Notes under the pieces: generated by a model
Databases searched by the model: none
What the model was told of the DNA's origin: nothing
The model's input: only the letters and a program-made list of their open reading frames with translations
In this document: piece after piece, positions 14,653-21,909 of the stretch
Position numbering within the stretch: position 1 is the stretch's first letter
How the letters are laid out: each line of letters begins with the position of its first letter
Assembly: GCF_000002075.1 (NCBI RefSeq)
Contig: NW_004797601.1
Location: forward strand, 548,527 to 612,526
Length of the DNA stretch: 64,000 nt
Source: Aplysia californica
Lineage: Eukaryota; Mollusca; Gastropoda; Aplysiida; Aplysiidae
Reading direction: 5' to 3'
Made by a program: the position numbers and the translations under genes

Positions 14653-15130
14653 ATCACACACTTACACCTATTTTGACCAATTTCTCCGTTTCCTCCCTGC
14701 CAGCCGGCCGTTCAGGGTATCGGTGAAAGACGATAATGTCTCTCCCACACACACACACGCTCTCACATACGCTCACACACATCTACACACACACACACAC
14801 ATACACACTCACACACAAGCACACACCCTTACAAAAACTTCTGTTTCCTCCCTGCCAGCCGGCCGTTGATGAAACCGTCAAAAAACGTTGATGTCACACA
14901 CACACACACACATACATACACACACACACCCACACCCACTCACACACACATACACACACGCTCACACACACACTAACAAAAACTTCTCTGTTTCTTCCCT
15001 CCCAGCTGGCCGTTCAGGAAACCGGCGAAAGACGTTGATGTCCAAGCTGTGTTGCTGTCTGTCCTGCGTCCGGAGGAGAAAGAATCAACTGTCGGAGAGT
15101 TCGATTGAGTACAGCACAGACCCTACTTGA
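519..15130 (+). CDS. PDE1-like: PDE1-like cyclic nucleotide phosphodiesterase (3' part, 12 exons)
   Basis: Class I phosphodiesterases hydrolyse cAMP and/or cGMP to the 5' nucleotide. Twelve exons with GT-AG borders and matching phases encode 406 residues ending at TGA 15128-15130. Seen: the YHN..HAADV metal/proton-donor motif (exon 3), HDIEHTGTNNNFH (exon 4), SVLENHH (exon 5), LHAADISNPAKPW (exon 7), GDKEKELKLPVSPSCDR (exon 8) and the invariant Gln of LQIGF (exons 8-9). TGTxNNFH, HAADISxPAKxW and QGDKExEL are typical of PDE1, the Ca2+/calmodulin-stimulated group, and the late RWKDL helix also aligns with PDE1. Any calmodulin-binding N-terminus lies left of the window. Oddities are one residue fewer than usual just before SVLENHH and a basic, Cys-rich tail (KLCCCLSCVRRRK) that could be palmitoylated. 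The PDE family is certain; PDE1 is the best subfamily, but a divergent invertebrate relative is possible. Confidence 0.85.
836..1260 (+). repeat. SINE-like repeat family F, uninterrupted copy
   Basis: Matches 21735-21909 plus 23520-23750, where a second copy is split by a transposon. The 3' tail has GGCGCTC about 30 bases before GAGCGCC (a 7-bp hairpin) followed by GTAAAACC and an A-rich end. It supplies the empty site for the 21910-23519 element. Confidence 0.7.
1629..1781 (+). CDS. PDE1-like: PDE1-like exon 2 (start of catalytic domain)
   Basis: 51 codons beginning SINGWEFDLFALN, the usual WxFDxFAL entry to a PDE catalytic domain, followed by the first helices. Acceptor CCAG at 1625-1628, donor GTATGT after 1781, phase 0 at both ends. 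Confidence 0.85.
2160..4110. other. PDE1-like intron 2, no gene seen
   Basis: AT-rich intron. The stretch at about 2200-2860 (containing CAGCCATCTTGGATTTTC and a GGGATCGCCGACCCGGG end) looks like an old repeat in style, but I could not define its ends. Nothing else is recognisable. Confidence 0.4.
4117..4215 (+). CDS. PDE1-like: PDE1-like exon 3 (YHN/HAADV)
   Basis: 33 codons, VEKHYRHNPYHNSSHAADV onward. They hold the catalytic His of YHN and the first metal-ligand His of HAADV. Acceptor TTCCAG, donor GTGAGT, phase 0 at both ends. Confidence 0.93.
4570..5636 (+). repeat. CTCACCTCAC minisatellite, about 1.06 kb
   Basis: Tandem array built from CTCAC/CTTAC pentamers (typical unit CTCACCTCTCACCT), purest at about 4830-5290 and drifting at the edges. 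It fills the 3' end of PDE intron 3 and stops just before the exon 4 acceptor. On the minus strand the unit reads GGTGAG repeatedly. Long Ser/Pro/His/Leu/Thr open frames across it are artefacts. Confidence 0.95.
5651..5751 (+). CDS. PDE1-like: PDE1-like exon 4 (HD motif)
   Basis: Encodes LTDLEIFCTLITAIVHDIEH and TGTNNNFH, which carry the metal-binding His-Asp pair. Acceptor TTGCAG, donor GTATGT, ending with two bases of a split codon. The 1-kb CTCAC repeat array stops only about 15 bases before the acceptor. Confidence 0.93.
5752..6712. other. PDE1-like intron 4, no gene seen
   Basis: Unremarkable AT-rich intron with no recognised repeat or coding signal on either strand. Confidence 0.4.
6713..6829 (+). 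CDS. PDE1-like: PDE1-like exon 5 (SVLENHH)
   Basis: Encodes SEMANMYVVSVLENHH and the following helix to NEQYE. The family usually reads Y-N-D-R/T-S-V-L-E-N-H-H; here Y is followed by VV and then SVLENHH, one residue shorter. Acceptor TTGTAG, donor GTAAGT, and phases fit both neighbours. Confidence 0.9.
6851..7192 (+). mobile_element. SINE family B, copy 1 (tRNA-like head)
   Basis: The head has an A-box-like TGGCCTAGTGGTAG and a B-box-like AGTTCAAACC. The body matches 33648-34002 (TGTATGCTTCCCAGGGAACT, GCATAGAGC). It lies in PDE intron 5. Related to the SINEs whose tail reads GCATAGAGCCTGCTG and GCGCTATACAAATG. Confidence 0.75.
7280..7400 (-). repeat. Short SINE/LINE-tail remnant (TAA)n-GCGCC
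   Basis: ATAATAATAATAACAGAGAT followed by CAACAGCGCC and CTAGGCGCTTCA. A similar inverted tail is at 21410-21530. Both look like the 3' end of a non-LTR element with a TAA-rich terminus on the minus strand. Confidence 0.45.
7637..7738 (+). CDS. PDE1-like: PDE1-like exon 6
   Basis: Encodes DFKFMLTSMILATDMSNHF and on to FAPIK, the ILATDMSxHF helix common to PDEs. Acceptor TGTCAG, donor GTGAGT, phase 2 at both ends. A TCATCT/TTATC-rich tract lies just upstream. Confidence 0.9.
8179..8311 (+). CDS. PDE1-like: PDE1-like exon 7 (HAADISNP)
   Basis: Encodes RLLMLLLHAADISNPAKPW and the helix to DEFFRQ. The Asp of HAADIS is the second-site metal ligand. Acceptor TTTCAG, donor GTAAAC, ending in phase 0. 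Confidence 0.93.
9095..9190 (+). repeat. SINE family C, 3' fragment
   Basis: CTCAGCCCAGATGGGCTCTG, GGAAGCC and ATGATCTAAATTGTGTCGAT match the ends of the copies at 36938, 49885 and 55455. It abuts PDE exon 8. Confidence 0.6.
9203..9284 (+). CDS. PDE1-like: PDE1-like exon 8
   Basis: Encodes GDKEKELKLPVSPSCDR through ATLQI, including the substrate-clamping Gln. Acceptor TTTCAG, donor GTTTGT (a weaker GT donor), one base of a split Gly codon left over. Confidence 0.92.
9314..9448 (+). repeat. Minisatellite, about 24-bp unit
   Basis: Roughly six tandem units of TGTCTGTTTTTGTATGTTG with TAATA spacers, in PDE intron 8. Confidence 0.85.
9640..9711 (+). CDS. PDE1-like: PDE1-like exon 9
   Basis: Completes LQIGF and continues MQTFTQDTFDVVDKMLEKEI. 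Acceptor TCCCAG, donor GTTTGT, phase 1 at both ends. After the IGF motif the sequence diverges from vertebrate PDE1. Confidence 0.88.
10532..10602 (+). CDS. PDE1-like: PDE1-like exon 10
   Basis: Encodes AGRIYYPFTPWQECMIDNTI and ends KWSG at donor GTAAGT in phase 0. Assigned by phase, good splice sites and alignment with the last catalytic helix of PDE1. Confidence 0.8.
10950..10994 (+). repeat. Near-perfect 21-22 bp inverted repeat (hairpin)
   Basis: The left arm 10950-10971 and right arm 10974-10994 are complementary apart from one indel/mismatch, with a 2-base loop. The right arm contains TTTGTTTTCAG followed by GTGACGAGT, a good-looking 3' splice site. Confidence 0.8.
10986..11147 (+). 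CDS. Candidate alternative terminal exon of the PDE1-like gene
   Basis: After the acceptor TTTGTTTTCAG (ends 10985) an open frame of 53 codons runs to TAA at 11145-11147, in phase 0, which is the phase of exon 10's donor. It would replace exons 11-12 with a hydrophilic tail starting VTSGAFALDLQW. No homology is recognised; intron 10 may simply hold a chance frame. Confidence 0.2.
   Translation: MTSGAFALDLQWAPHNEVEIDQFFKNNKTATKSSASEHQRLFINTTHVSGLFS
11545..11740 (+). repeat. SINE-like family D, copy 1
   Basis: Shares CAGATGGCC, TCAAAGCTCTCAACC, TTTGGCTC, GATGTTAAA-like and TTTGGAGGTC blocks with 43941-44110 and 47945-48135. A second partial copy is at 12410-12545. Lies in PDE intron 10. Confidence 0.65.
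12248..12335 (+). CDS. PDE1-like: PDE1-like exon 11
   Basis: Encodes RWKDLKFEQINDLLMETARS and RKSIQPSFT. RWKDL corresponds to RWKEL near the PDE1 C-terminus. Acceptor TTTCAG, donor GTGAGT, one base of a split codon left over. Confidence 0.8.
12410..12545 (+). repeat. SINE-like family D, partial copy
   Basis: TTTGGCTCGGTCAGATGTTA, CTTGGAGGTTCCGCC and ATAGTGTTGATAGCGGCATT match family D. It sits just downstream of PDE exon 11. Confidence 0.6.
12910..13726 (+). mobile_element. CAGT/TA MITE family E, copy 1 (pogo/Tc1-mariner type)
   Basis: Ends CAGTCAAACCTG and CAGGTTTGACTG are perfect inverted repeats flanked by TA. The 817-bp body matches 41640-42460 and, inverted, 32574-33361. No transposase is present, so it is non-autonomous. 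It lies in PDE intron 11. Confidence 0.9.
13772..14083 (+). mobile_element. LINE ORF2 3' fragment
   Basis: The frame to 14081-14083 reads VKWFGHLTWMPSNHPALRAY, RARGRPRRRW and a final ATPTGTSGRKK. This is the usual C-terminal end of a non-LTR retrotransposon ORF2 (WFGH...GRPRxRW). Only the end survives. Confidence 0.75.
14545..14999 (+). repeat. Compound (CA)n tract with two exon-12-start duplicates
   Basis: CA-rich microsatellite interrupted at 14690-14745 and 14845-14895 by sequences similar to the acceptor and first bases of PDE exon 12. The unit of about 150 bp is repeated three times, the last copy being the real exon. Confidence 0.85.
15006..15130 (+). CDS. PDE1-like: PDE1-like exon 12 (Cys-rich C-terminus and stop)
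   Basis: Encodes TGRSGNRRKTLMSKLCCCLS, then CVRRRKNQ and an acidic-polar tail ending TDPT and TGA. Acceptor CCCAG at 15001-15005. Two degenerate copies of its acceptor and first 40 or so bases lie upstream. Phase matches exon 11. The Cys cluster between basic residues suggests S-acylation at a membrane, which is an inference. Confidence 0.78.
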
Positions 15131-15850
15131 CCTGACATCATTTATGGCTCTAATTTACCTGGCATCAATGGCTCTTGTCTACCTGGCGCTAGTTCACCTG
15201 GCATCTATGGCTCTTGTCTACCTGGAGCTAGTTCTCCTGACATCTATGGCTCTTGTCTACCTGGCTCTAGTTTACCTGGCATTTAGGGCTCTTGTCTACC
15301 TGGCTCTAGTTTACCTGACATCTATGGCTCTTGTCTACCTGGTGCTAGTTTACCTGGCATCTATGGCTCTTGTCTACCTGGCGCTAGTTCACCTGGCATC
15401 TATGGCTCTTGTCTACCTGGCGCTAGTTCACCTGGCGTTTGTGGTTTGTGTCCACCTGGCTCTTGTTTACCTGGTATTTATGGCTCTTGTTTACCTGGCT
15501 TTAGTTCACCTGGCTTTTATGGCCCTTGTTGACCTGGCTCGTTTACCTGGTGTTAATGGGTCCTGTTTATCTGGCATTTATGGGTCTTGTTTACGTGGCA
15601 TTTATGGGTCATGGGTAGGTGACATTTATGGGTCTTGTTTACCTGGCGTTTATAGATCCTGGGTATGTGACATTTATGGGTCTTGTTTACCTGGCGTTTA
15701 TAGGTCTTGGGTATGTGACATTTGTAGGTCTTGGGTACGTGGCATTTATAGGTCTTGGGTACCGTAAGTGATATTTATGGGTTATGGGTATGTGACACAT
15801 ATGGGTTTGGGTACGTAATATTTATGTGTCTTGTTCACCTGGCTCGTTTT
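15131..15850 (+). repeat. 39-bp minisatellite after the PDE stop codon
   Basis: Tandem units such as CTATGGCTCTTGTCTACCTG with GCGCTAGTTCACCTGGCAT run from about 15140, decaying to GGTCTTGGGTA-type units by 15780. They begin immediately after the stop and so probably lie in the 3' UTR. The open hydrophobic frame (MALVYLALVHLAS repeats) is a by-product of a unit divisible by three. Confidence 0.85.
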
Positions 15851-16289
15851 CCTGGTGTTTATGGGTTTTGTTTACCTGGCATTCATATGTCTTGTTTGTG
15901 TGCTAGGAGAGATCCATCAGGACGGCTTGTTGTTGTTGTTGTTGTTGTTCTCCTACCAGATAAGCTCGAAGCAAATCGTCGTCAAGCTGTTCATATGTAC
16001 TAAGCCCAGGAAACCAATTTTACAGTAGAGAGAAGAAAACTTTTTGTTCTTTTAACAATTGAGCCTACATTAGGAATTTTTTTCTTGCTTAAAAAACCCC
16101 AAAATTTTTAGAAACTTATTTTTCGCTGAATATTTCTTGAGCACACACAACTAATACCATAGATTAAGAAACTGCAGTTAAAAGAAATGTTACAGATTCT
16201 GGGCTTTGTACTTTTTAAGAGTTGGCAGATGAAATGGACTGAACACACCAGGAGACTCTCCACAAAGTGCAACATTTTCTGTGTGTCAG

Positions 16290-17215
16290 AAATTTGAGAT
16301 GCAGTTTCACTTTGCATGTGTGTGTATACGTATGTGTGTATATTATATGCCTGGCTTCGTGGTGAAATCAGGGGCTTGTCAAAATAATGAAATCCGAGAA
16401 ATAGGCATTTTTCGGTCAGTTTGGAATATTTTTTCGAATTTTTGTTTTTTTGGCCTAACGCTTTGTATGTCCATTCAAAAACACTTTTATGTGTGGATTT
16501 TATGGAAAAACATTGATGAAAAGCACAAAAAATGTAAATTTGTAGTTTCCAAGGACTCTTAAGCTGTAGAGTCACTAAACTTTGGCGGACATTTTCTCTC
16601 TAATTATACTTCTGAAACCAGGCGACCCCACCTTCAATCGCAAGTATATCTCGACTTCTATTTAAGATAAACGGATATTTTTTTCATCGAAAGCAGAGCA
16701 AATGAATAACCTTTAAGATGATATCAATAACTCCATATGCCCGAAACTTGACGAGCACCTGATTCCACTGCGTCATGACACGTATGTTTGGTTTTGTGGT
16801 GAAATCAGATGCCAATCAAAACAATGAAACTGAAGAAATAAACATTTTCCTGTCCTTAGGGGAATTTTTGTCGACTTATTTTTAAACACCTTTTATGTCC
16901 CTTTATAACACATTTCTGGGTGGAGTTTACAGGAAAATGCTGGTCATAGGCACAATAAAGTAAATTTGTAGTTTCCAAGGACATTCGAGCATTGGAAGCC
17001 ACTGAATTTTGGCTGACATTTCTTGCTAATTTTACTTCTGACACCAGGCGACCCCCATTAATCGCAAATATATTGACTTTTATTCAAGATATAAGGGTAT
17101 CTTTTCATCAAAAGCAAGGCAAATGAGCGAACTTTAAGATGATACCAATAACTCCATATGCCCAAAAAATAGATGATTTGTCTGATTCCACTGTGTCGTG
17201 ACACATGCATATGTT
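16290..17215 (+). repeat. Tandem duplication of a 430-bp repeat unit
   Basis: About 16350-16790 and 16795-17210 align along their length (GGTGAAATCAG, GTAAATTTGTAGTTTCCAAG, CCAGGCGACCCC, TAACTCCATATGCCC). A third, inverted copy is at 18530-18850. Identity of the repeat is unknown. Confidence 0.8.
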
Positions 17216-17412
17216 TGTGTGTAAAGTTGTGTATCATTCATGTACAAGAAATAGGAGATGTTTATCTCACTTTGTGTATGTGTACATAAGTGTGTGTTTT
17301 GTATGTTTGGGTGTAAATTTGCGTATCATTCTGTGTTGGTGCCTTTTTGTATTTGTATGTTGGTGCAGTGCAGTGTGTGTCAAATTTGCTTTTATGTTAC
17401 ACTGCACCTACA

Positions 17413-17413
17413 C

Positions 17414-17482
<69 letters not shown>

Positions 17483-17516
17483 TCTCTTTGAGTTTCTGTA
17501 CCTGTTTGTGTGTTTA

Positions 17517-17547
<31 letters not shown>

Positions 17548-17582
17548 CTGTGTATGTATGTGTGTGTGTGTGTGTGTGTATG
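17413..17582 (+). repeat. (TG)n microsatellites
   Basis: Two long TG runs, at about 17416-17475 and 17517-17580, within a TG-rich region. Cys/Val open frames across it are artefacts. Confidence 0.95.
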
Positions 17583-17852
17583 TATGAATCTGCTTTTTGT
17601 GCTTCTGTGCCTATTTCTTTAGGGATGTGAATTTGAGATGCTTTTTGTGCTTTAAGTCTGTGTGTTCATTTGTTTGCTTGTGATTGTGTTTGTATGGTGT
17701 ACGTCTTTTTTACTTTATATGTGTCTTGATATTCATTATTGTGTGTTCCGGTTGCTTTTCAGATTTCGACATTGTTTGTGCTATTGTTTGTTCACCCAGA
17801 TATATATATTTTTTAGGATGAAAATGAAATGCTTATTGTGGGAATAATTCTT

Positions 17853-18028
17853 TAGACTCCGCTGCAACAAAAATCTGCAGGACCGCCAAATTTTCTACAG
17901 TTTTGCTGGGTTTTCAGTTTAGAGAGGCTGCTCTGATAGTAGAAAAAAAAATCAACCGCAGATTTCATTTTCTTTTGGCTCACTGCTGTTTTCTGATAAA
18001 CCATGTTTGGTTGAAGCGGACCCCACTG
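17853..18028. mobile_element. Small TIR element (MITE)
   Basis: Left TAGACTCCGCTGCAAC and right GGTTGAAGCGGACCCCACTG are imperfect inverted repeats, with TA following the right end. Related in style to 57049-57229. Confidence 0.4.
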
Positions 18029-18529
18029 TATGTATATTATTTTTTCATTCTTACACACCTCTTCCATATAAACTTCAGTACTTTGCGTAAGAGGGTGGGG
18101 TTTTATAGAGGGCATTGTTTGGTTTTGTTTCTAATTTGGACTTGGAGCTGATGTAGCTGCTTTTATGCACATGGTGCAAAGTGGCACGATGAAATACTGC
18201 GCATTGTAAAGAGAAGTTATATTTCTGAAACGAAGTGGTAATAAAAAAAGCCGACCTTGACAGATTCTGTTATAAATTCCCTTCACCTCTCTTGGGTGCT
18301 GTTTGTATTCATATTATGCGAAGGTTTCACCATTCTTTGAAAAAGCCAATTGGTTGCGCTTCTATCATATATACCAGTCTGCACATTGGACCATGGTATT
18401 CAGCAGAGAGGCAGCTTTCAGTTTCTGCCAGACAAGTATGGCGTTGTGGAATCAGGCGCTCGTCAGGTTTTGGACATATGGAGCTATTGATATAATCTTT
18501 AAGCCTGTTCGTTTGCCTTGCTTTTTTTA

Positions 18530-18850
18530 TGAAAAATACCCATTTATCTTAAATAGAGGTCAAGATGTTTGCGATTGGAGGAGCTCAAAATTAGCAAGAC
18601 AATGCTTGCCAAAGTTTGGTTGCTTCCAAAGCTTGAGTGTCTTTGAAAATTGTAAGTTTTACATTTTTGTGCCTTTGATCATCTCTTTTCAGTTAAATAC
18701 ACACAGAAATATGTTTAAGTTTCATTGATACAGAAATGATGAGCAAAAAAAAAAAAAAAAGAACAAAAAATTGCAGTGGAATGAAAATATTGATTTCTTC
18801 GATTTTATTATTTTGACAAGCACAATTTTTCACTGTGTCATAATACAAAT
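18530..18850 (-). repeat. Inverted copy of the 430-bp repeat
   Basis: The reverse complement of 18780-18830 (CTTGTCAAAATAATAAAATC) matches 16375-16395. Further matches lie at 18550-18720. Confidence 0.65.
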
Positions 18851-18965
18851 TTAATATTTTCATTAATGTTATAATTAGCATCCTCCTACTTTACTCTATT
18901 TTGGAACAATATGACGTTAATATTGTTTTTTTTTTCTTCTCTTCTGTTTTAAAAATATTTGTATT

Positions 18966-19632
18966 TTGTTCCCTTCCTCCTCATTTCATTGTTTCTTTAA
19001 CCGTTTAACTCTCCTCTCCTGCTCCTCCCCTTTCCTTAATCCTTGTCTTCCTCCACCTCCTTCCTCTTCCTCCCCCTCCTTCCTCTTCATCCTCCCAATC
19101 TCCCCTCCACTTCCTCCTCTTCTTTCTCCTCTTCTTCCTCCTCCTCTTCCTCCTCTCCTTCTTCTTCTTCCCCCCTCCTCTCCCTCTTCTTCTTTCCCCC
19201 TCCTCTCCCTCCTCCTCCTCTTCCTCCCCCCTCCTCCTCCTCCCCCCTCCTCCTCNNNNNNNNNNNNNNNNNNNNNNNNNNNNNNNNNNNNNNNNNNNNN
19301 NNNNNNNNNNNNNNNNNNNNNNNNNNNNNNNNNNNNNNNNNNNNNNNNNNNNNNNTCCCCCCTCCTCCTCCTCCCCCCTCCTCCTCCTCCTCCTTCTCCT
19401 CTTTCTCCTTTTGCTTTCTATCTCCCCTCCTCTTCCTTCTCTTCTTTCTTGCCTTGCTTCTCTTCCTCCTTGTCTCCCCTCTTCTTCCTCCCCTCCTCAT
19501 CCTTCTCTTCCTCCATCTTCTCCTCCTCTCGCCTCCTCCCCTCCACCTCCTCCTCCCCTTCACCTCCTTCTCTCCCTCCCTCCTCCCCTCCTCTCCCTCC
19601 CCCTCCTCTTCCTCCTCTTCGTCTCATTTTAT
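18966..19632 (+). repeat. Pyrimidine-rich (CCT/CTT)n tract
   Basis: About 670 bases of C and T only, mostly CCTCCT and CTTCTT units, interrupted by the assembly gap. Pro/Ser and Glu/Arg open frames here are not genes. Confidence 0.95.
19256..19355. other. Assembly gap (100 N)
   Basis: Exactly 100 N, the conventional placeholder for unknown length, inside the pyrimidine tract. Confidence 0.99.
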
Positions 19633-19935
19633 TTTCCTCTATGTTTGATCTCCACCATAATTTTAATTACCCATTGTAAAAAAAGAAACCAAGTTATAAA
19701 AGCTGTTGGGAACAAAGAGCATCATAACAGCAGGGTATAAGAATTGTTTTAGTTCAAGAAAAGTTTGGAAGTTTCCATTTTTTAAACCAAATTATTTAGT
19801 TGACCTCTTGGGATTCAGTTCTTTTTATTTTATCTCAGACAATAAACGAAACTTTATATGAAAATCATACCTTTCTGTTGCAGAGTTTCTTATCCTTTTT
19901 TGCAGATTCGATATTTTGTACAATGTTTCAATTAA

Positions 19936-20622
19936 GGGGGGAGCTACACCCCGAAAGTCCCGATTCGGCTCAAATTCCTCAGCCTCTCCTACAACAATTT
20001 CATCACATAAGAACCCCCAAAAACCTCTTTTTTTCCCATATCGGGCATGTTTGTCACCACCATTTCCTCTTAAAGTCAATATTTTATTTTTCTTTATCGG
20101 TCGTTTTCTCAAAACTCGACTTTTCTCTATACTTTAAAAAAAATAACTCCACCAGTTTTCATCCAATCTTTATGAAATTTTCACAAAATGAAGAAAAGAT
20201 GTATTACTACAAATTTTCAGTTGAATTTTGTATATATGGAATAGATTTTTGTTGGTGGTGTCTTGAGTGTGGATTTTCACTGATTTTTTGCAAACTTGAA
20301 TACTACGTCAGGAAAAAATTCATTAAAAATGTTCTAATTCGTTTAAGAAAAAAAAACAACAGACAAATTTTAGATCTAATGTTTTAACACACATGCCTAA
20401 AAAACAATCAATTTCCATCTGCGATAAGTGCGGTATTCATTACGTAAGACATGTCAATAAAAATCCAATATGGCCGCCGTATCCATGGAAACGAAACTTT
20501 TTTTTTCAAATTTGATTGCGGATTTTAAGACTCCTTACTATGCTTGTTATATGTATGAAATTTTGTAAAATTCGGTCCGCTAATAAGCGAGATTATAGCC
20601 TTCATGTGTAGCCCCCTCCCCC
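19936..20622. mobile_element. TIR element with G-rich ends, 687 bp
   Basis: Begins GGGGGGAGCTACAC and ends GTGTAGCCCCCTCCCCC, inverted repeats apart from a short insertion. Non-coding. The superfamily is not clear; the left flank is TTAA. Confidence 0.6.
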
Positions 20623-20664
20623 AAGACCAAATTTTCTATTTATCTTTTAGTTTTTAGTAAGTGT

Positions 20665-20765
20665 TTGTTACTAGAGAGTAATATACTAAGAAAAGAGGAA
20701 GGAGTGATAAGGATGATACATGTTTGGAAGGAAAAAAGGAGCAAACCACACCTGAGCATCCGCCA
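20665..20765 (-). repeat. Family F middle segment, reverse orientation
   Basis: ACTAGAGAGTAATATACTAA, GATAAGGATGATACATGTTT and GGAGCAAACCACACC match the reverse complement of 27600-27700. It supplies an intact version of the site into which the MITE at 32574 inserted. Confidence 0.6.
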
Positions 20766-20831
20766 ACTACTCACTCACAGCCTCCGCTGTTTCTGTTTCT
20801 ATAAAAAGAAGCCGTAAACAAACTACAACAT

Positions 20832-21348
20832 GGGGCCTCTCGTGGCCTAGAGGTTACGGTGTTTGCCTCTCATTCAAAAGTCCCTGATTCGAATCCGGGT
20901 AGCAACGGAAAAATGTTCTTCTCTAAAAGTGTCTCCTTTCAGCTCCTTTCCTGCTCTCAAACCATGTTCTGTCGCCGGCTGTCGTCTCCACTTTGTGCCC
21001 CCACCTCTTCACCTCCTTTGCCCCGTCCTCTGGGCTCCTGACTCTTTCTAAAGCCTTTTTGCTACTCCTTGACTCCTTCTTACTTCTGTCTTTCAGCCAC
21101 TCCCCTGATCTTCTAGGAATGATCTACACCTAGCCTTCTCGGACAAGGGCGAAAAATCTCGGATAGGTCCCATGTGCAAGTTGCACCGGTTAAAGATCCC
21201 TTGGTAGTCTAAAATCGACAAGAGTGGGCTTCGGCCGCCACCCGGGCAAAATTCAAAATTTGCTACCAACTGAAAATGTTTAATGTGTCCTGTGTGCTAA
21301 TATGACCTTGTGCAGTTACGAGCGCCGTAAAACACTTTCCAAAAAAAA
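20832..21348 (+). mobile_element. tRNA-derived SINE family A, copy 1
   Basis: The head has A-box-like TGGCCTAGAGGTTA and B-box GATTCGAATCC. The body contains TTCTCGGACAAGGGCGAAAA and CGGCCGCCACCCGGGCAAAA, and the tail GCAGTTACGAGCGCCGTAAA ends in A(8). About 517 bp, matching 34017 and 45631. Target duplication not clear. Confidence 0.88.
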
Positions 21349-21409
21349 GCCATAAAGTCTATTGTAGTCAACGTTGACGTGAACACTTCAGCGGACAGGA
21401 GAGTGAGTA

Positions 21410-21530
21410 TTATATAATAACAATAATAATATAATGCAGATAATTTCTGTAGCACCTACTCCTTACAATACAGTTTATAAAACTCAAGGCGCTTTTCAAC
21501 ACCTTCATCTCAATTCAAAACACAGGCGTC
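21410..21530 (-). repeat. Short SINE/LINE-tail remnant
   Basis: AACAATAATAATATAATGCA, then CTCAAGGCGCTTTTCAA. Same type as 7280-7400. Confidence 0.4.
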
Positions 21531-21647
21531 AATGAACATAATGTGTACATGATACTCTATATATTAACACTGACACATTAGTAGACATATTCTTACTAGC
21601 ACAGCACAATCAATGACGATAATAATATTATTATGAACATCACACAT

Positions 21648-21679
21648 GCACACGCGCACGCACGCACGCACGCACACAT

Positions 21680-21733
<54 letters not shown>
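21648..21733 (+). repeat. (CA)n microsatellite
   Basis: CACGCA then pure CA repeats, ending where the family F repeat begins. Confidence 0.95.
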
Positions 21734-21735
<2 letters not shown>

Positions 21736-21909
21736 CGGGGCGGTGCCACTGATTGAAGTGTTTTTAGACCATTCCCAAAAGGGGGACATGTTTCGTTCTA
21801 GTAGTGCACAGTAGAATTGTAAATGGGCTGATTCAACCATGTCATGCTCATAACTGTGCCTGAACTACAACAGGGAACTACTGCTTTTTCTTTCCTAATC
21901 CTTACTATC

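Noticed and set aside
15105-15767. 220-codon hydrophobic repeat frame (MALVYLALVHLAS)
   Set aside because: By-product of a 39-bp minisatellite in the probable PDE 3' UTR; starts inside exon 12 in another frame.
17205-17630. Cys/Val-rich frames
   Set aside because: Translations of (TG)n microsatellites.
18966-19679. Long Pro/Ser-rich and Glu/Arg-rich frames
   Set aside because: Pure pyrimidine tract with an N gap; low complexity.
20832-20910. tRNA gene
   Set aside because: The tRNA-like text (A and B boxes) is the head of SINE family A; it recurs at 34017 and 45631 with the same non-tRNA body.
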